Of a DNA stretch of 64,000 nucleotides, positions 32,835-43,817 are shown one piece after another. The notes beneath the pieces were generated by a model. The model did no database searches and had not been told where the DNA came from. It worked only from the letters and a program-made list of their open reading frames with translations. How positions within the stretch are numbered: position 1 is the stretch's first letter; every line of letters begins with the position of its first letter. The stretch spans positions 1,984,001 through 2,048,000 of the forward strand of contig JAKZZE010000007.1 of the NCBI GenBank assembly GCA_024220505.1, in the 5' to 3' direction. Both the position numbers and the translations under genes were made by a program. The stretch is from Rhizopus arrhizus. Lineage: Eukaryota; Mucoromycota; Mucoromycetes; Mucorales; Rhizopodaceae.

Positions 32835-35800
32835 TTTCTATTGTTTCTTATTCTTTTACTTTTTCTAAGGACTGTGCTATCTTGTACCATGTCCTTTCTT
32901 TTATAATTCTTGTTTTCTTCAGTCACATTAGGTCTAGCAGAAGTCTTTTTAGTGTAGTCTATTTCGTTAGCTATCATCTTTTGCTTTCTTGCTTGCTCTA
33001 ATTCCTTCAACTTTTTTCTCTTAAGCCAATATTTATCAATGGGTACTGTGCTGGAGAAGGATGATGCTTTTTCCCACGTATTCTCTCTTTCACCATAACC
33101 AGCCCATTTTACAAGGTACTCTCTTTGTCCTGGACCGCCTCTGTGATCTCTAATATCCTCAACTTCATAGTATTCATCTTCTATAGCTGTTTCGTCAATA
33201 GAGACTATCTTAAGTTCTGATGGGACATATTCACGATGTAACAGTTCATTTTGCTCATCTTTTAAGACATAGGAACCACCTTGAGTTTTTCGAACGACAA
33301 TGTAAGGCCCTTCATAAAGAGGTGACAACTTACTAGTCCGTCCTGGTAATCTAACCATAACTGCAGTATCCTTCGGAAGATCTATGATCATATTTCTGTC
33401 ATTGAACCTCTTGTTTGCTTCCTCTATGATCTTCTGTGTTCTTTCACGAATGGCAGGAAACACTATCTGGTACATGCGATCAGTTCTCTCAATCAGCTCT
33501 TGTTCTGTAACAGGTCTATTAGGAATCTTATCAGCTATACTCTGATCACTGTAATCCTCAAAGCTATTAAGTCTTCGAGCAAACATCAAGGAAAATGGAG
33601 CACTCTTTGAACGGTGTCTTATTTTATAATTCGACGCTAGTTGGACAATTGGCAATACATCGTCCCAATCATTGCTGTTAGAATTAACCATTTTTCTTAT
33701 AGTGTTTAATGTCGTCTTTACAGCGCTCTCGCTCACGCCATTACCTCGACTGTGAAAGGCTGTACTGTATCTGCGATCTATTCCTAGGTGCTTGGATAAT
33801 GAGTGCATGAGGCTATTTTTAAACTCTCTGCCGTTATCACTTTGAATAATTTTAGGTATGCCATAGTCACCAAAGATTTTTATTAATTCTTTTGCTACAG
33901 TGTCACTTTGTTTATTTTTTAATGGACGCAGTATGATGTACCTGGTACATACATCTATCATCACAAGGACATAGACATTTTCATTTGCCGTGACAGGTAA
34001 AGGTCCTAAAAGATCAATTCCAATATGGTCAAATGGTAGATATGCAAGAATGTTTTTTAAAGGATGATAACCTTTCTTGCTTACATTGTGTCTCTGGCAT
34101 TCAATACATGATTTGATTGTCTCAGTAGCATCTTTATAAATATTATTCCAATGAAGTCCTTGGGAATGTAATTGCTCCACAATACTCGTACTACCGAAGT
34201 GTCCGAAGGTATGAGCATCTTCAAGTAGACGTGCTCTCTTCTCAGGTGGAGGAGTCATATAGTCAGTTGTGGGATTATTAGCAAACTTTTTATTTTTTAT
34301 TTTCACAGCTAGCACATTTAGTTTCTTGTCCTGACTATAGATCAAGTTGTGTCTCTTTGCTGTAGAGTTTGTCTGTCTTTTAACTTTTATTTTATTTTTA
34401 TTTTTACTTTTATTTTCCTTTTTTTCTTTTTTATTTTCTTTTTGCGCAGCATCACCCCCACCCAGCATGAACTCATTATTCAAGCAAGGTTCATAAAGTC
34501 TAGAAAGTAAATCTGGTAATTGATTGAGAATTCCTTGTATGTGAATCACATCAAAGTTGAAATCTAATAAAGTTTCTAACCAGCCTATCATCATAGGGTT
34601 TGCTTGTTCTTGGGTATGTAAATACATTAAAGCCTTATGGTCAGTACGTAATTCAAATTTATTTCCCCATAAAAACTCACGATATTTTTCTAGTGCAAAC
34701 ACTACCGCGTACAGTTCACGTTTAGTTGTATTCCACTTACGTTGAGAGGGTGACAAAGATTTAGATGCAAATGCAATATGTAAAGTTCTATTCAGCTCAT
34801 CTCTTTGGGTCAATACTGCACCAACACCATATTGTGAGGCATCAGTAGCCACATAGAATTTTTTGGATAAGTCTGGAGTGTGCAACAGTGTCTTTGATTT
34901 TAGAATCTCTTTCAAAGCAATGAATGCATCAGTATGCTCTTGTGTCCAGTTGTTCTCTACATCAGGATCATTACGAAGTCTGTCGATAGGTGCAGCTACA
35001 CGAGAGATTAAAGGTATAAAGTCTCTCATATATGATACAATGCCCATTAATCGCATTACTTCTTTTTTATTGCGTGGTATAGGCCAACTATCGATGTTTG
35101 TTAAGCGGCGTGGATCTACTTTGATGATACCACCACTTTCAACTACAAATCCTAAAAGATAGATTGATCGTTGATACCAACTGCATTTCTTTACATTGAT
35201 TTTTAGGTTGACGGAAGTTAATCGTTCAATCACTTTTTTTACATTTGAAGCATGGTTTTCAGCTGTTCCTTTAATTACACAGTCATCAACATAGGTCTCG
35301 ATGAAATCCATATCCGCAAAGAGTATTTTCATCACTTTACAGAATATTGCAGTAACTGTTTTTAGACCGAAACAACATCCTTGGAAGGTATATGTTCGAT
35401 TCTTAAATTGGAAGGAGAGTTTGTGTTGATCTTTAGGGGCTACAAGGAAACTATTGTATGCATTCTTCAAGTCAATCTTAGTGAATACTTCACCACCAGC
35501 TAAGTTGTCAAATATGCTTCTTATTTTTGGAACAGGATATACGACATCAGGGATTAGTTTGTTGATACCACGAACATCTAAACATACTCTGTGGCTCGTT
35601 ATCTCATTGTTCTCATCTTTCTTTGGTACCATTAATAAAGGACTATTAAATGATGTGTTAGCGCGGTTCTCTTTGATGATACCTGCTTCTAACCATTCAT
35701 TTATTTGCTCTTCTAATTCAGGCATTTGTCGGTGAGCAATTGGGTATTGTCTCTTATAGGACTTTGCTCCCTTTTCCATTGGTAACTCTACTACAGATTC

Positions 35801-36382
35801 TGGTACTGTGCAGAAAGATCCAGCAGGAATATTTTGGTTGTCATCAATTGCACTCTGGATATAAGCCATGAATTGCTTTTGTTGATCTTCGGTACCATAG
35901 GGTGAGTTGTTAGGTTCAATCTCATTATTAGCGTCAAAATTCATATTAAGGAATTGTGCGTCTTCTTTTAATCTATTTGAATAATCATCTTCATTACCTG
36001 GGTACTTGTATGCTACCCCAGTGAGACCGATATTCATTTTTCCAAGAACATCAGTTCCAAGCAAGACATCAAATTCTTGTTTCATTGTCTCATTAAAATT
36101 TACAACTTCAAAAGAATGTTTAAAAGAGATGTTATTCATATATGTTAAAGTGAGAGGATCAGTTTGTCCAATTCGTTTACAATTATTATCTGAAGACAAA
36201 AAATTTAAAGAACCATTTACAGAATTCACTTTGTCAATATTCAATTTATTATTCAAACAAATTTTTGATATACAAGTGATATCACTGCCAGTGTCAATCT
36301 TTCCAATTAATTTCTTGCCCTCTATTAATATAGGAGTCAAAAGTTTAAATGGATTAGTATCTTCATCTTCAGTTTTTTTATT
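32831..36382 (-). CDS. Gypsy C pol: protease, RT, RNase H, integrase, chromodomain
   Basis: The frame follows the gag TGA directly (residues NKKTEDEDTN) and has no ATG at its start; it must be made by stop readthrough or is non-functional. About 1,180 residues. Aspartic protease GKIDTGSDIT lies near the start. RT has YVDD at about residue 350 of the region after 36340. RNase H has VATDASQYGVG (about 498), and the HHCC zinc finger lies at about 708-750. The integrase core has GIDLLGP, QSDNGREF and SESAV as D, D, E. A chromodomain, EVEDIRDHRGG through YLVKWAGYGERENTWEK, lies at about 1057-1097. The rest of the frame is open, so the element may be functional. A 36-base T run (A in sense) starts right after the stop. 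Confidence 0.93.
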
Positions 36383-37765
36383 TCATAATGCCTTACAGTC
36401 ATATGAGTGATTTTCAGCTTCTGTCATATCATGATCATGATCATTTTCTTCATTTGCAGTACGAACAATGGCATAAATTGACTTGTCCGAATCTCTTGGA
36501 TTTTTTGGATCGACATGAAGTTTTCTTTTATAGTCTGCATATTCTTGACAATGATGGCCATGAGACCAACTTCTACCGCAATAGCGACAGGGTTTACTTG
36601 TGCTTGCCTTATGAGGAAAATTTTTATTGCCATAATATTTGTTGTTTATGGTCGACGCAGCATCATTTTTCTTTTTTGTTTTACTATAGCAATCATCTTC
36701 ATTGTGATTTGCAGCTGTACCACCATGTCTTGAACAAAAGAAAGCACCAGACGAACCATGACCTTTGTTTCTTTTTTGAACACTGAAAGGACCAGCATTT
36801 GTGTGGATTCTTTTACTACCACTGGCGACATTGGCATAGGATGCTCCTGAATATGTTCTCGGGTCATCTCCTAGCAAATTTCTTGCTATTTCAGCAGCTC
36901 TCTCTACAGTCCATGGTATGTTCTTATTTTCTTTTAAAACAAAAGCTGTCTTACACTTCTCAAGAACAGGTTCAGAGAATGATGCTTTAAATCTAGCAGC
37001 CACCATTGGATCATTTTTATTTGCCCCAGCCTCAATACAAGTGCTTAAAAATCGGGTCATATACGAAGAGACAGATTCATTTTTATTCATTGTCATAGTG
37101 AATAGACGATGCATAGCATCTGTTCTAGCATTATCAGTCAGGAATTTGTTCGTAAAGACAATTCTAGCTGTGTTCCATGTATCACATCTTTTGAGCTCTT
37201 TTTCGATCCAATCATCATGGTCGAAGGCCAAAGAAACAGGGAGATACCGGCGCCAAACCTCTTGAATGTCCAAGGCAGCAGAATAGATTACCTTTTCAAA
37301 GGACCGCAAAAAGTGTTCGACAGATTCGTAACATTTCTCACCAGGAAATGGGATATCAGGCCAAGAAGAGAGTTGAAACTTGGGTATGTCATTTTGGGTC
37401 AAACGCAAACCAATTTCCTTCTTGACAGGAGTGATTACAGGAGAAACAAATTTACCAGAGAGAGCAAGCAACTGTGCACCATATTTTCTCATTTTCTTAA
37501 ACGCCAAGTCTGCTTGTTCTTCTTCACCAGCCATTATATGTTTTTGATATAACCGAGCAGATTCTTCCTTTTTATACCTTATGAGTTTTGAAACTTCAGC
37601 ATCAATGTCATCATGATCAGAGGTAATTTCATGCGCATTGGCATTTATTTTTGGGGTTACTTCAGAGCCATCTTCAGTAAGAGAGGGGTCTTGACTTGCT
37701 TGTTCGATCTCCATATCGGATGGATCATGCTCCATGGGTCGATCTTCTTGTTTAGGGCTTTCCAT
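36383..37765 (-). CDS. Gypsy C gag
   Basis: 460 residues from ATG 37765 (MESPKQEDRPMEHDPSDMEI) to TGA at 36385-36383. An acidic N-terminus is followed by a helical capsid-like region with WRRYLPVSLAFDHDDW and YMTRFL. Near the C-terminus there is a zinc-knuckle-like CRYCGRSWSHGHHC and the end SYDCKAL. In element A the equivalent segment NYDCKKLTKQNEVF runs straight on into pol, so the stop sits where A has Thr. The sequence before the start is the short leader between the 5' LTR and gag. Confidence 0.92.
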   Translation of the reverse strand: MESPKQEDRPMEHDPSDMEIEQASQDPSLTEDGSEVTPKINANAHEITSDHDDIDAEVSKLIRYKKEESARLYQKHIMAGEEEQADLAFKKMRKYGAQLLALSGKFVSPVITPVKKEIGLRLTQNDIPKFQLSSWPDIPFPGEKCYESVEHFLRSFEKVIYSAALDIQEVWRRYLPVSLAFDHDDWIEKELKRCDTWNTARIVFTNKFLTDNARTDAMHRLFTMTMNKNESVSSYMTRFLSTCIEAGANKNDPMVAARFKASFSEPVLEKCKTAFVLKENKNIPWTVERAAEIARNLLGDDPRTYSGASYANVASGSKRIHTNAGPFSVQKRNKGHGSSGAFFCSRHGGTAANHNEDDCYSKTKKKNDAASTINNKYYGNKNFPHKASTSKPCRYCGRSWSHGHHCQEYADYKRKLHVDPKNPRDSDKSIYAIVRTANEENDHDHDMTEAENHSYDCKAL

Positions 37766-37812
37766 AGCAGTTTACCAGGGTAGGAACCAGAAGGATGATT
37801 AATTTTAAAAAA

Positions 37813-38272
37813 TGTTTTAATCGCAAGATTAAATAAAAAATTAAACAAAAAAACAATAGCAGCAATATAAAATTAAAATCCTTCTTTATTGCAGATTTCT
37901 TTATATTGCGAAAAGGCCTCGCTTTATGGATAAAAAGTTGGCATCTATTTATATTCTTTGTGAGCGTAGATATAAAAGATATAGACTCGGTCACGATGTC
38001 GTGCTGAAGAACCAATGATTAAGCTAAAGCTTGTCGATGTTCTAATATATGCATCTGAAGTTGAACAATAGAAATAATAACCAGTCAATTAACTTTGATC
38101 TAATTACTTTTGGGGTTGACAATTGATTAGACTCTCTAGGATGACAGATATTGATCTTATTGTTCTAAATTTGGAAAAGTGTGGAATTGTTCAATCATAG
38201 TTTAATCTTTTGTGTATCGTTATTTATTTTAATACAACTGATATCATATAGAAAATAACTATGTTTACAACA
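37813..38272 (-). repeat. 5' LTR of gypsy element C
   Basis: 460 bp; no difference seen from 32203-32662. The promoter (TATAAATAG) reads toward gag. The first bases of the internal region are T6 then AAAATTAATC; no primer-binding TGG abuts the LTR. Confidence 0.95.
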
Positions 38273-41200
38273 ATAATCCTTGTTTTCATTGGGACGTCTT
38301 GCAAACATCAATGAGAAAGGTCTAGTGCCGTGTAAAGCTGTATGCGTATTGTTGAGGGCTTCTTGGGTACTGTCAACATACAAGTCCCAATCCTCAGTTC
38401 TGCCTTGTAATCTTTTGTGCAAAATATTTTTTGCTTTGCCAACCCATCGTTCAACTATACCGTTAGCTCGGGGATGATAAGCTGATATGAGACGATGATC
38501 AATACCGGATGATTCAACATACAGTCTGACGAGTTCATTGACATACTCAGTACCATTATCACTTTGGATAATTTTTGGTCGACCAAAGAGCGATAAGATA
38601 TTCCTTAATGCAAGTGCAATAGTGAGAGAAGATTTATCGGGCAAGGCTTTGAGTACACAATATCGTGTAAAGACGTCTACTACCAGAAGGATGTATTGAT
38701 TACCTTGTACTGAAGTAGGGAAAGGTCCGGCTGTGTCGATACAGATGTGATCCCAAGGTGCATCAGCATAGATTGAGGTCAAGGGATTGTATCCGTGCTT
38801 TGCGATATTGAATTTTTGGCAATCAGGACAACTACGTATTATTTCAAGAGCATCTTCCTTGAGCTTTGTCCAGTGAATACCATCACTATGTAAAGCTGTT
38901 ACGATTGCTTGAGCTCCACGGTGTCCCTCTAAATGTGTATCCATGAGTAGCTTTTGTCTGTCTTCTGGTGCTGGGGTCATCAAGTCAGCAGGCATCATCA
39001 TTCTGGATGTAAGAATTGATCCGTTAGAATTGATAATTTGGGAAGTGACGATTGTTTTGATGGTTTTATTATCCCCCTCCAGCGTTTTTTCAGGTTCGAA
39101 AAGACGCGACAAAGCATCTGGTAGAATATTTTGAATACCAGGTCGATGGATGATTTTGAAGTTATAATCCAGTATAGTGTCCAGCCAATTGATCATCATA
39201 GCATTAGCTACAGGCTGGGTGTGGAGATAAGTCAAGGCCTTGTGATCAGTGTATAAGGTGAATGGATTACCCCACAAAAATGGATGAAACTTCTTTAGTG
39301 CAAATATCACTGCTAATAGCTCACGTTTAGTGGTAGAATAATTCTTTTCAGATGTAGAAAGTGAGCGTGCCATGAAACCGATATATCGAGTCTCATTTTT
39401 TATAACTTGGTAAAGAACAGCACCAATTGAATAGTTACTAGCATCAGTAGCAACATAAAAAGGTTGTTCTAGATCTGGATGATGAAGAAGTGGCGCAGAA
39501 GACAATAATGCCTTGATCTTTTCAAAAGCTCTTTCTTCTTCAGATGTCCAAAGTTTATCAAGTTTACCTTCGAAACGTAATTTGTCCAAAGGTGCAGTGA
39601 CTTCAGAAATATTTGGCAAGTATTTTCTAAAATAATTTACCAGTCCTAAAAAGCGTTGAATCTCTTTTCCAGATGCAGGTCTAGGCCAAGTCAAAGCGTT
39701 TGTAACTTTACGAGGATCGAGTCGAGACCCTTTGGCATCAACACAGAAACCAAGCAAGTAAACAGTAGACTGCGCAAAATGACACTTGTCTGGGTTAAGG
39801 ATCAAATTCACTTTAGTTAATCTCTGAATTATGTTTTGCACATGTGTGATGTGTTCCTCATAAGACTTGGAAAATATGATGATATCATCAACAAAAGCCT
39901 GTGCATAAGGTAAATCACGTAACACTATATTAATCACTCGTTGATAACGGGAAGCAATATGTTTCAAACCAAATGGACAACCTCTAAATTGGTATTGTTG
40001 ACCTTCAAAAGTGAATGTGGTCTTAATACGATCAGGCTCATAGATTTGGAATCGATGAAATGCTTGTCGAAGATCAAGAGTGGTAAAAATAGTTGATCCT
40101 TGTAATCGATCGAAAATCTCTTCAATCTTTGGAATAGGATGTCTATCATTTGACACAAGAATAGAATTTAGCAAGCGAGGATCAAGACAGGGTCGATGTC
40201 CTGTGAGATTACCAAGCAAGTCTTTCTTAGGTGCCAATGTTAAAGGAGAATTCCAATCTGAATTAGGTGATGCACATTCAATAACTTCATCCTTTAACCA
40301 AGTGTCAATACATTCACGCATGATTGGTAGTACTTTAAAAGGAGTACGATATGGTGCACGGTAAGCAGTTTTTCCTTTAACAGTATCTAAACGTATAACT
40401 GACTCGGGTACAGTACAAAATGAATTCTTTGGTATTAAGGCATTTTGATCAACAAATGGTTTAACAGCATTATGGAAATGAGCTTGTTGCTCAGGTGTAC
40501 CGAAAGGAGCTTTGTTAGGTTCAGGTGTATCATCCGTAATCTCTTTGTCAATAACTGGTGCAAGATTAGGATGTCTGATAGCTAAGTTGGTAACAAGAAT
40601 GTTTAACTTGTGCATCAGATCTAACCCTATTACAACTTCAGTATCCAAGGAAAGAGGAAGGACTTCAAAAGAATGGGATGTATGAATAAGATTTTTATCG
40701 TTATCACCGTAAATAACACTTAATGGAAATTTGGTTGTACCGAAACGTTTACTAACATTATCACTTGTAGCAAGTATAACGGAACCAGATACATTTCTAT
40801 CAACTGCAATATTATATTTATTAACAAATTTTGTGTCTATCGAGCTAAAAGAGGAACCACTATCAACCAGGGCCATAGTGTTCACATTCTCTATAGTGAT
40901 AGGTACAATTAAAGAATGGTTAGTACTTTTAAATACTTCATTCTGTTTTGTTAATTTCTTACAATCATAGTTCACTGGATAACCATCGTCATCTACGTCC
41001 ATCAAGTTGCTATCACCACTAGACACCTTAGAAGATGCCTGTTGTGGTCTAGCTTGAGGAGTGATGGTGAGGTTAGGCTTGCCACCATTGGATCTTAAGG
41101 TGTCCAGACGGGCAGAACGTATGGCTTTACTTGGACCATGATAGGGTTTGTCACGAGGACAGCGAGCAGCATGTTCTTTTGACCAGGGAACATTTTCAAA

Positions 41201-42466
41201 ACAACGAAAGCAATTTTTCGCAACTGAGACAAAGGACATAGGTGATTTAGTTGAAGAAGGTAAAAATTTCGCCGAGGAGTTCTGATTTAATAAATCCTTG
41301 TACTTGTTGCACTTCTCAGTAGGATGGTTAGCTATACCATGGATAGCGCAGCGGAACTTGTTCTTCATACTTCCAAATGAAGCTTTCTTGACAGTGTTTG
41401 AGGAATTAGAATTTTTTGGATTATATTTAGATGCTTCTGTTCCGTTTGATGAAGATGAAGAGGAAGCCTTGATGGGTGCATCATCTTGATAATTTGCTGT
41501 GCCGGCTTCTTGACAAAGGTTTGATGATAAGACCATCCTAGCTTTGGCAGCAACTTTTGTCACGGAATCCTGTTGGTCTCTTCCAAGGTTTAGCAAGGAG
41601 CGAGAGACCTCCTGACGTAAAAAGGCTGGTAAAGCGCGCTTGTATATGGAAGCAGTCTTAATATCATCATCCCATTTAGCGGCTCTTCGGATTCTTTGGA
41701 ATCTGTCTGTGAAGGATTCAATAGATTCCGTAGATAGCATCTTGAGTGAGAGTAACTGGTCCATATGATCCAATTCTTGAGCTACGTCTTGAGTAGCGTA
41801 AGTCTTGACTATAATTTTTCTAACCTCGGACCAAGTCAAGTTGCGTCCTTTTAGAACTTCATTGAACCATGACCGTTGATCCCTGTTCATTTTTATTGGG
41901 ACCAAACGGGACCAACTGGCATCAGCTGAAAGACCATTAGATTCCACGATCAAAGAGAATGTATCAAGTAGATCTTCCACAGAGTCATGTATGTCTGCAT
42001 CTTTTTTCCAGACATTACCCCGCCATTGCCATACTGGAAGGTCTGATGGAATAATGTGATCCGATCGGGGGTAGATGGTAGTGTTTGACGACTTAGGGCC
42101 AGGAATAGATTCATTTGCAGATGAAGGTGTAACGCAAAATGCTTGAGCTTCATCTAGAAATATGATGCAATTCTTGATACTGACCGCTCGTTCTTGTAAT
42201 TCCCTAAGGTCTTCTTGTGATGCACCTGAGATAACGGCACGGGCTATTTGCTGTCTGAGACTTTCTAATGTTACCCTTAAGTCTGTAACCGCATCAACAG
42301 GAGAATTATCTTCAATTTGTGAATTTTCTATGGTAGCAGTAGGAACCCTTTCAACGTTGGCCATTTCTATATCTTCGTATACATCATCGATTTCTTGTAC
42401 ATTTTTGCTTGGTATAGCATTTTGATTAAGCACAGATGATTCATAGGTTTGCTCTTTTTCTGTCAT
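38273..42466 (-). CDS. Gypsy A gag-pol polyprotein, N-terminal 1,398 residues (split gene)
   Basis: A single frame from ATG 42466 (MTEKEQTYESSVLNQ) encodes gag and most of pol. Gag capsid-like helices contain WSEVRKIIVKTY, and a zinc knuckle CFRCFENVPWSKEHAARC lies near residue 420. Protease ALVDSGSSFSS is at about 535. RT has FVDD at about 858, RNase H VATDASNYSIG at about 1007. The integrase zinc finger is at about 1178-1218, then CIDTAGP, QSDNGTEY and GIVERW. The frame is cut at KDY by element C and resumes at 32202. Disregarding the insert, the polyprotein would be about 1,610 residues with no stop between gag and pol. Confidence 0.93.
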
Positions 42467-42506
42467 GTCTTGATTATAACCAGTAGTTCAGAATTCGTTA
42501 AAAAAA

Positions 42507-42847
42507 TGAAGTGTTTTAAGTATTCAAAAATAAGATAAAGAACAATTAACGAGACCGAACAATAGTTCTAAAGTCGAATACTTTTATTAAAGAAAGATTT
42601 CAAGGCTATTTATATTAGTTGAGCAAGACCTGAGATTAGATGACAAAAATAGTTACGACCGATATGATTTGACATGTATAAGAAAAATTTTATAGACTGA
42701 TGTTAATAATCAACTGTTGAGATGAAAGTGAAACTTGGCTGTTTAGGGCAGTGATAATTATCAGGTTCTATTCTTATTCAAACTCATTTGTAAAGATTTA
42801 GTCCAGAAGGATAAGACTGTATCTTATTGACATGTCAAAACATGACA
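42507..42847 (-). repeat. 5' LTR of gypsy element A
   Basis: 341 bp, identical by eye to 30768-31108. It is followed on the coding strand by T7AACGAATTC and, 40 bp on, the gag ATG. The flank GGGTC (42848-42852) repeats 30763-30767. Confidence 0.95.
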
Positions 42848-43208
42848 GGGTCGATGATCTTTGGAAAAGAATAGTTAAAGAGCCGGGTTCTTTTACTGAA
42901 AATGATATACACGCATATTATTAGCATATGCAAAGAAGAACATCCGATGATATCAAGAGATGAGATGATTATATAAAGTCTAAGGTCTTAGCCACTTTTG
43001 CGGTTTTTAGAAAATATAAAATTTTATAAATTTAAAGCACGCTTATCGCTCAGTTTTAACAATGTCATGCTCAGAACATACATAAATTACAATGACTAGT
43101 ATATCCTCCTTCTAGTACAGTTTCATGACTATTGCAACTACCATGAGCAGGTAATGGTAGTTAAAAGCTGAAAAAAAGTTTTGTGCACCAGTTTTGTCCG
43201 CTACTGTA

Positions 43209-43817
43209 AATTATGCTAAATTCGACATTTTTAGCATCTTTATTTTATTAATCCGCGCCTACAATGAGTGTTATGCGGAGATTTTTTGCGCCGTAGTGTC
43301 TCTTCATCATCACTTTTTCCCCAGTATTCATTTATAATATAATACCATGATAATATACACCGATTAAAAGACCCATATATCACAGTATTACTACAGCAAA
43401 TAAAGTATATATTCATTGCTCTGATAGAGGACCATAAATAAAAAAACATTACTTTTTACTAGGTATACGAATGCTAGTTTTATTCAGAAAAAAACTAATA
43501 TAAGAAAAAAGACTGTTAGTGGATTTAATTCGTAGAAAGTGTAGAATTATGCTTTTCTTTTTTTTTCTTTCAACCTTGACGATACAGAACCTCAATTGCG
43601 CTATTGGTTTTATTATGAGAATTAGCGTGTCTTATATAGGCCCTTTTCCTTTGTTCACCTTTTTTTGTAAACAAAAACGGCCGCTTTTCTTAAAGAAGTG
43701 GTGATTACTTGGCATGTTATTTCGAAAAAAAAAAAAGATTAAACAAGGTTCCTATACGAAAAAGACAGTTTTTCTTCTATGCGTTGTTCTGATCTTTGGT
43801 ACTGTGTTGTTAGCCAC
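43209..43817. other. Spacer between Tc1-II and LINE-A1
   Basis: AT-rich sequence with no gene. LINE-A1 homology stops abruptly at about 43818, inside its RT domain, and is replaced by unrelated sequence ending in a 12-A run (43726-43737). Confidence 0.4.

Larger units (their letters stand above)
32203..38272 (-). mobile_element. Full-length Ty3/gypsy chromovirus-type element C
   Basis: 6,070 bp with 460-bp LTRs at 32203-32662 and 37813-38272 that look identical, and ATAAT duplicated at 32198-32202 and 38273-38277. Coding strand is minus. The polypurine tract CTGGGGGAGGATAA abuts the 3' LTR. It is inserted in the integrase region of element A. Gag (to 36383) and pol (to 32831) are in one frame, separated by a single TGA. 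Confidence 0.95.
30768..42847 (-). mobile_element. Full-length Ty3/gypsy chromovirus-type element A
   Basis: LTRs of 341 bp at 30768-31108 and 42507-42847 appear identical, with GGGTC duplicated at 30763-67 and 42848-52. Coding strand is minus. A polypurine tract GGAAGGGGGCAA abuts the 3' LTR (revcomp of 31109-31120). Without the inner element (32203-38272 plus one ATAAT) it is about 6.0 kb with one long gag-pol frame. Young and probably intact before the second insertion. Confidence 0.95.
29492..43206 (+). mobile_element. Old Tc1-like element (Tc1-II), host of the nested gypsy elements
   Basis: Terminal inverted repeats of about 31 bp start CAGTAGCGGACAAAACTGGT at 29492 and at 43206 inward, with TA on both outer sides (29490-91, 43207-08). 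Without the gypsy insertion the element is about 1.63 kb, a normal Tc1 size. The two ends were over 13 kb apart only because of later insertions. Confidence 0.9.
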
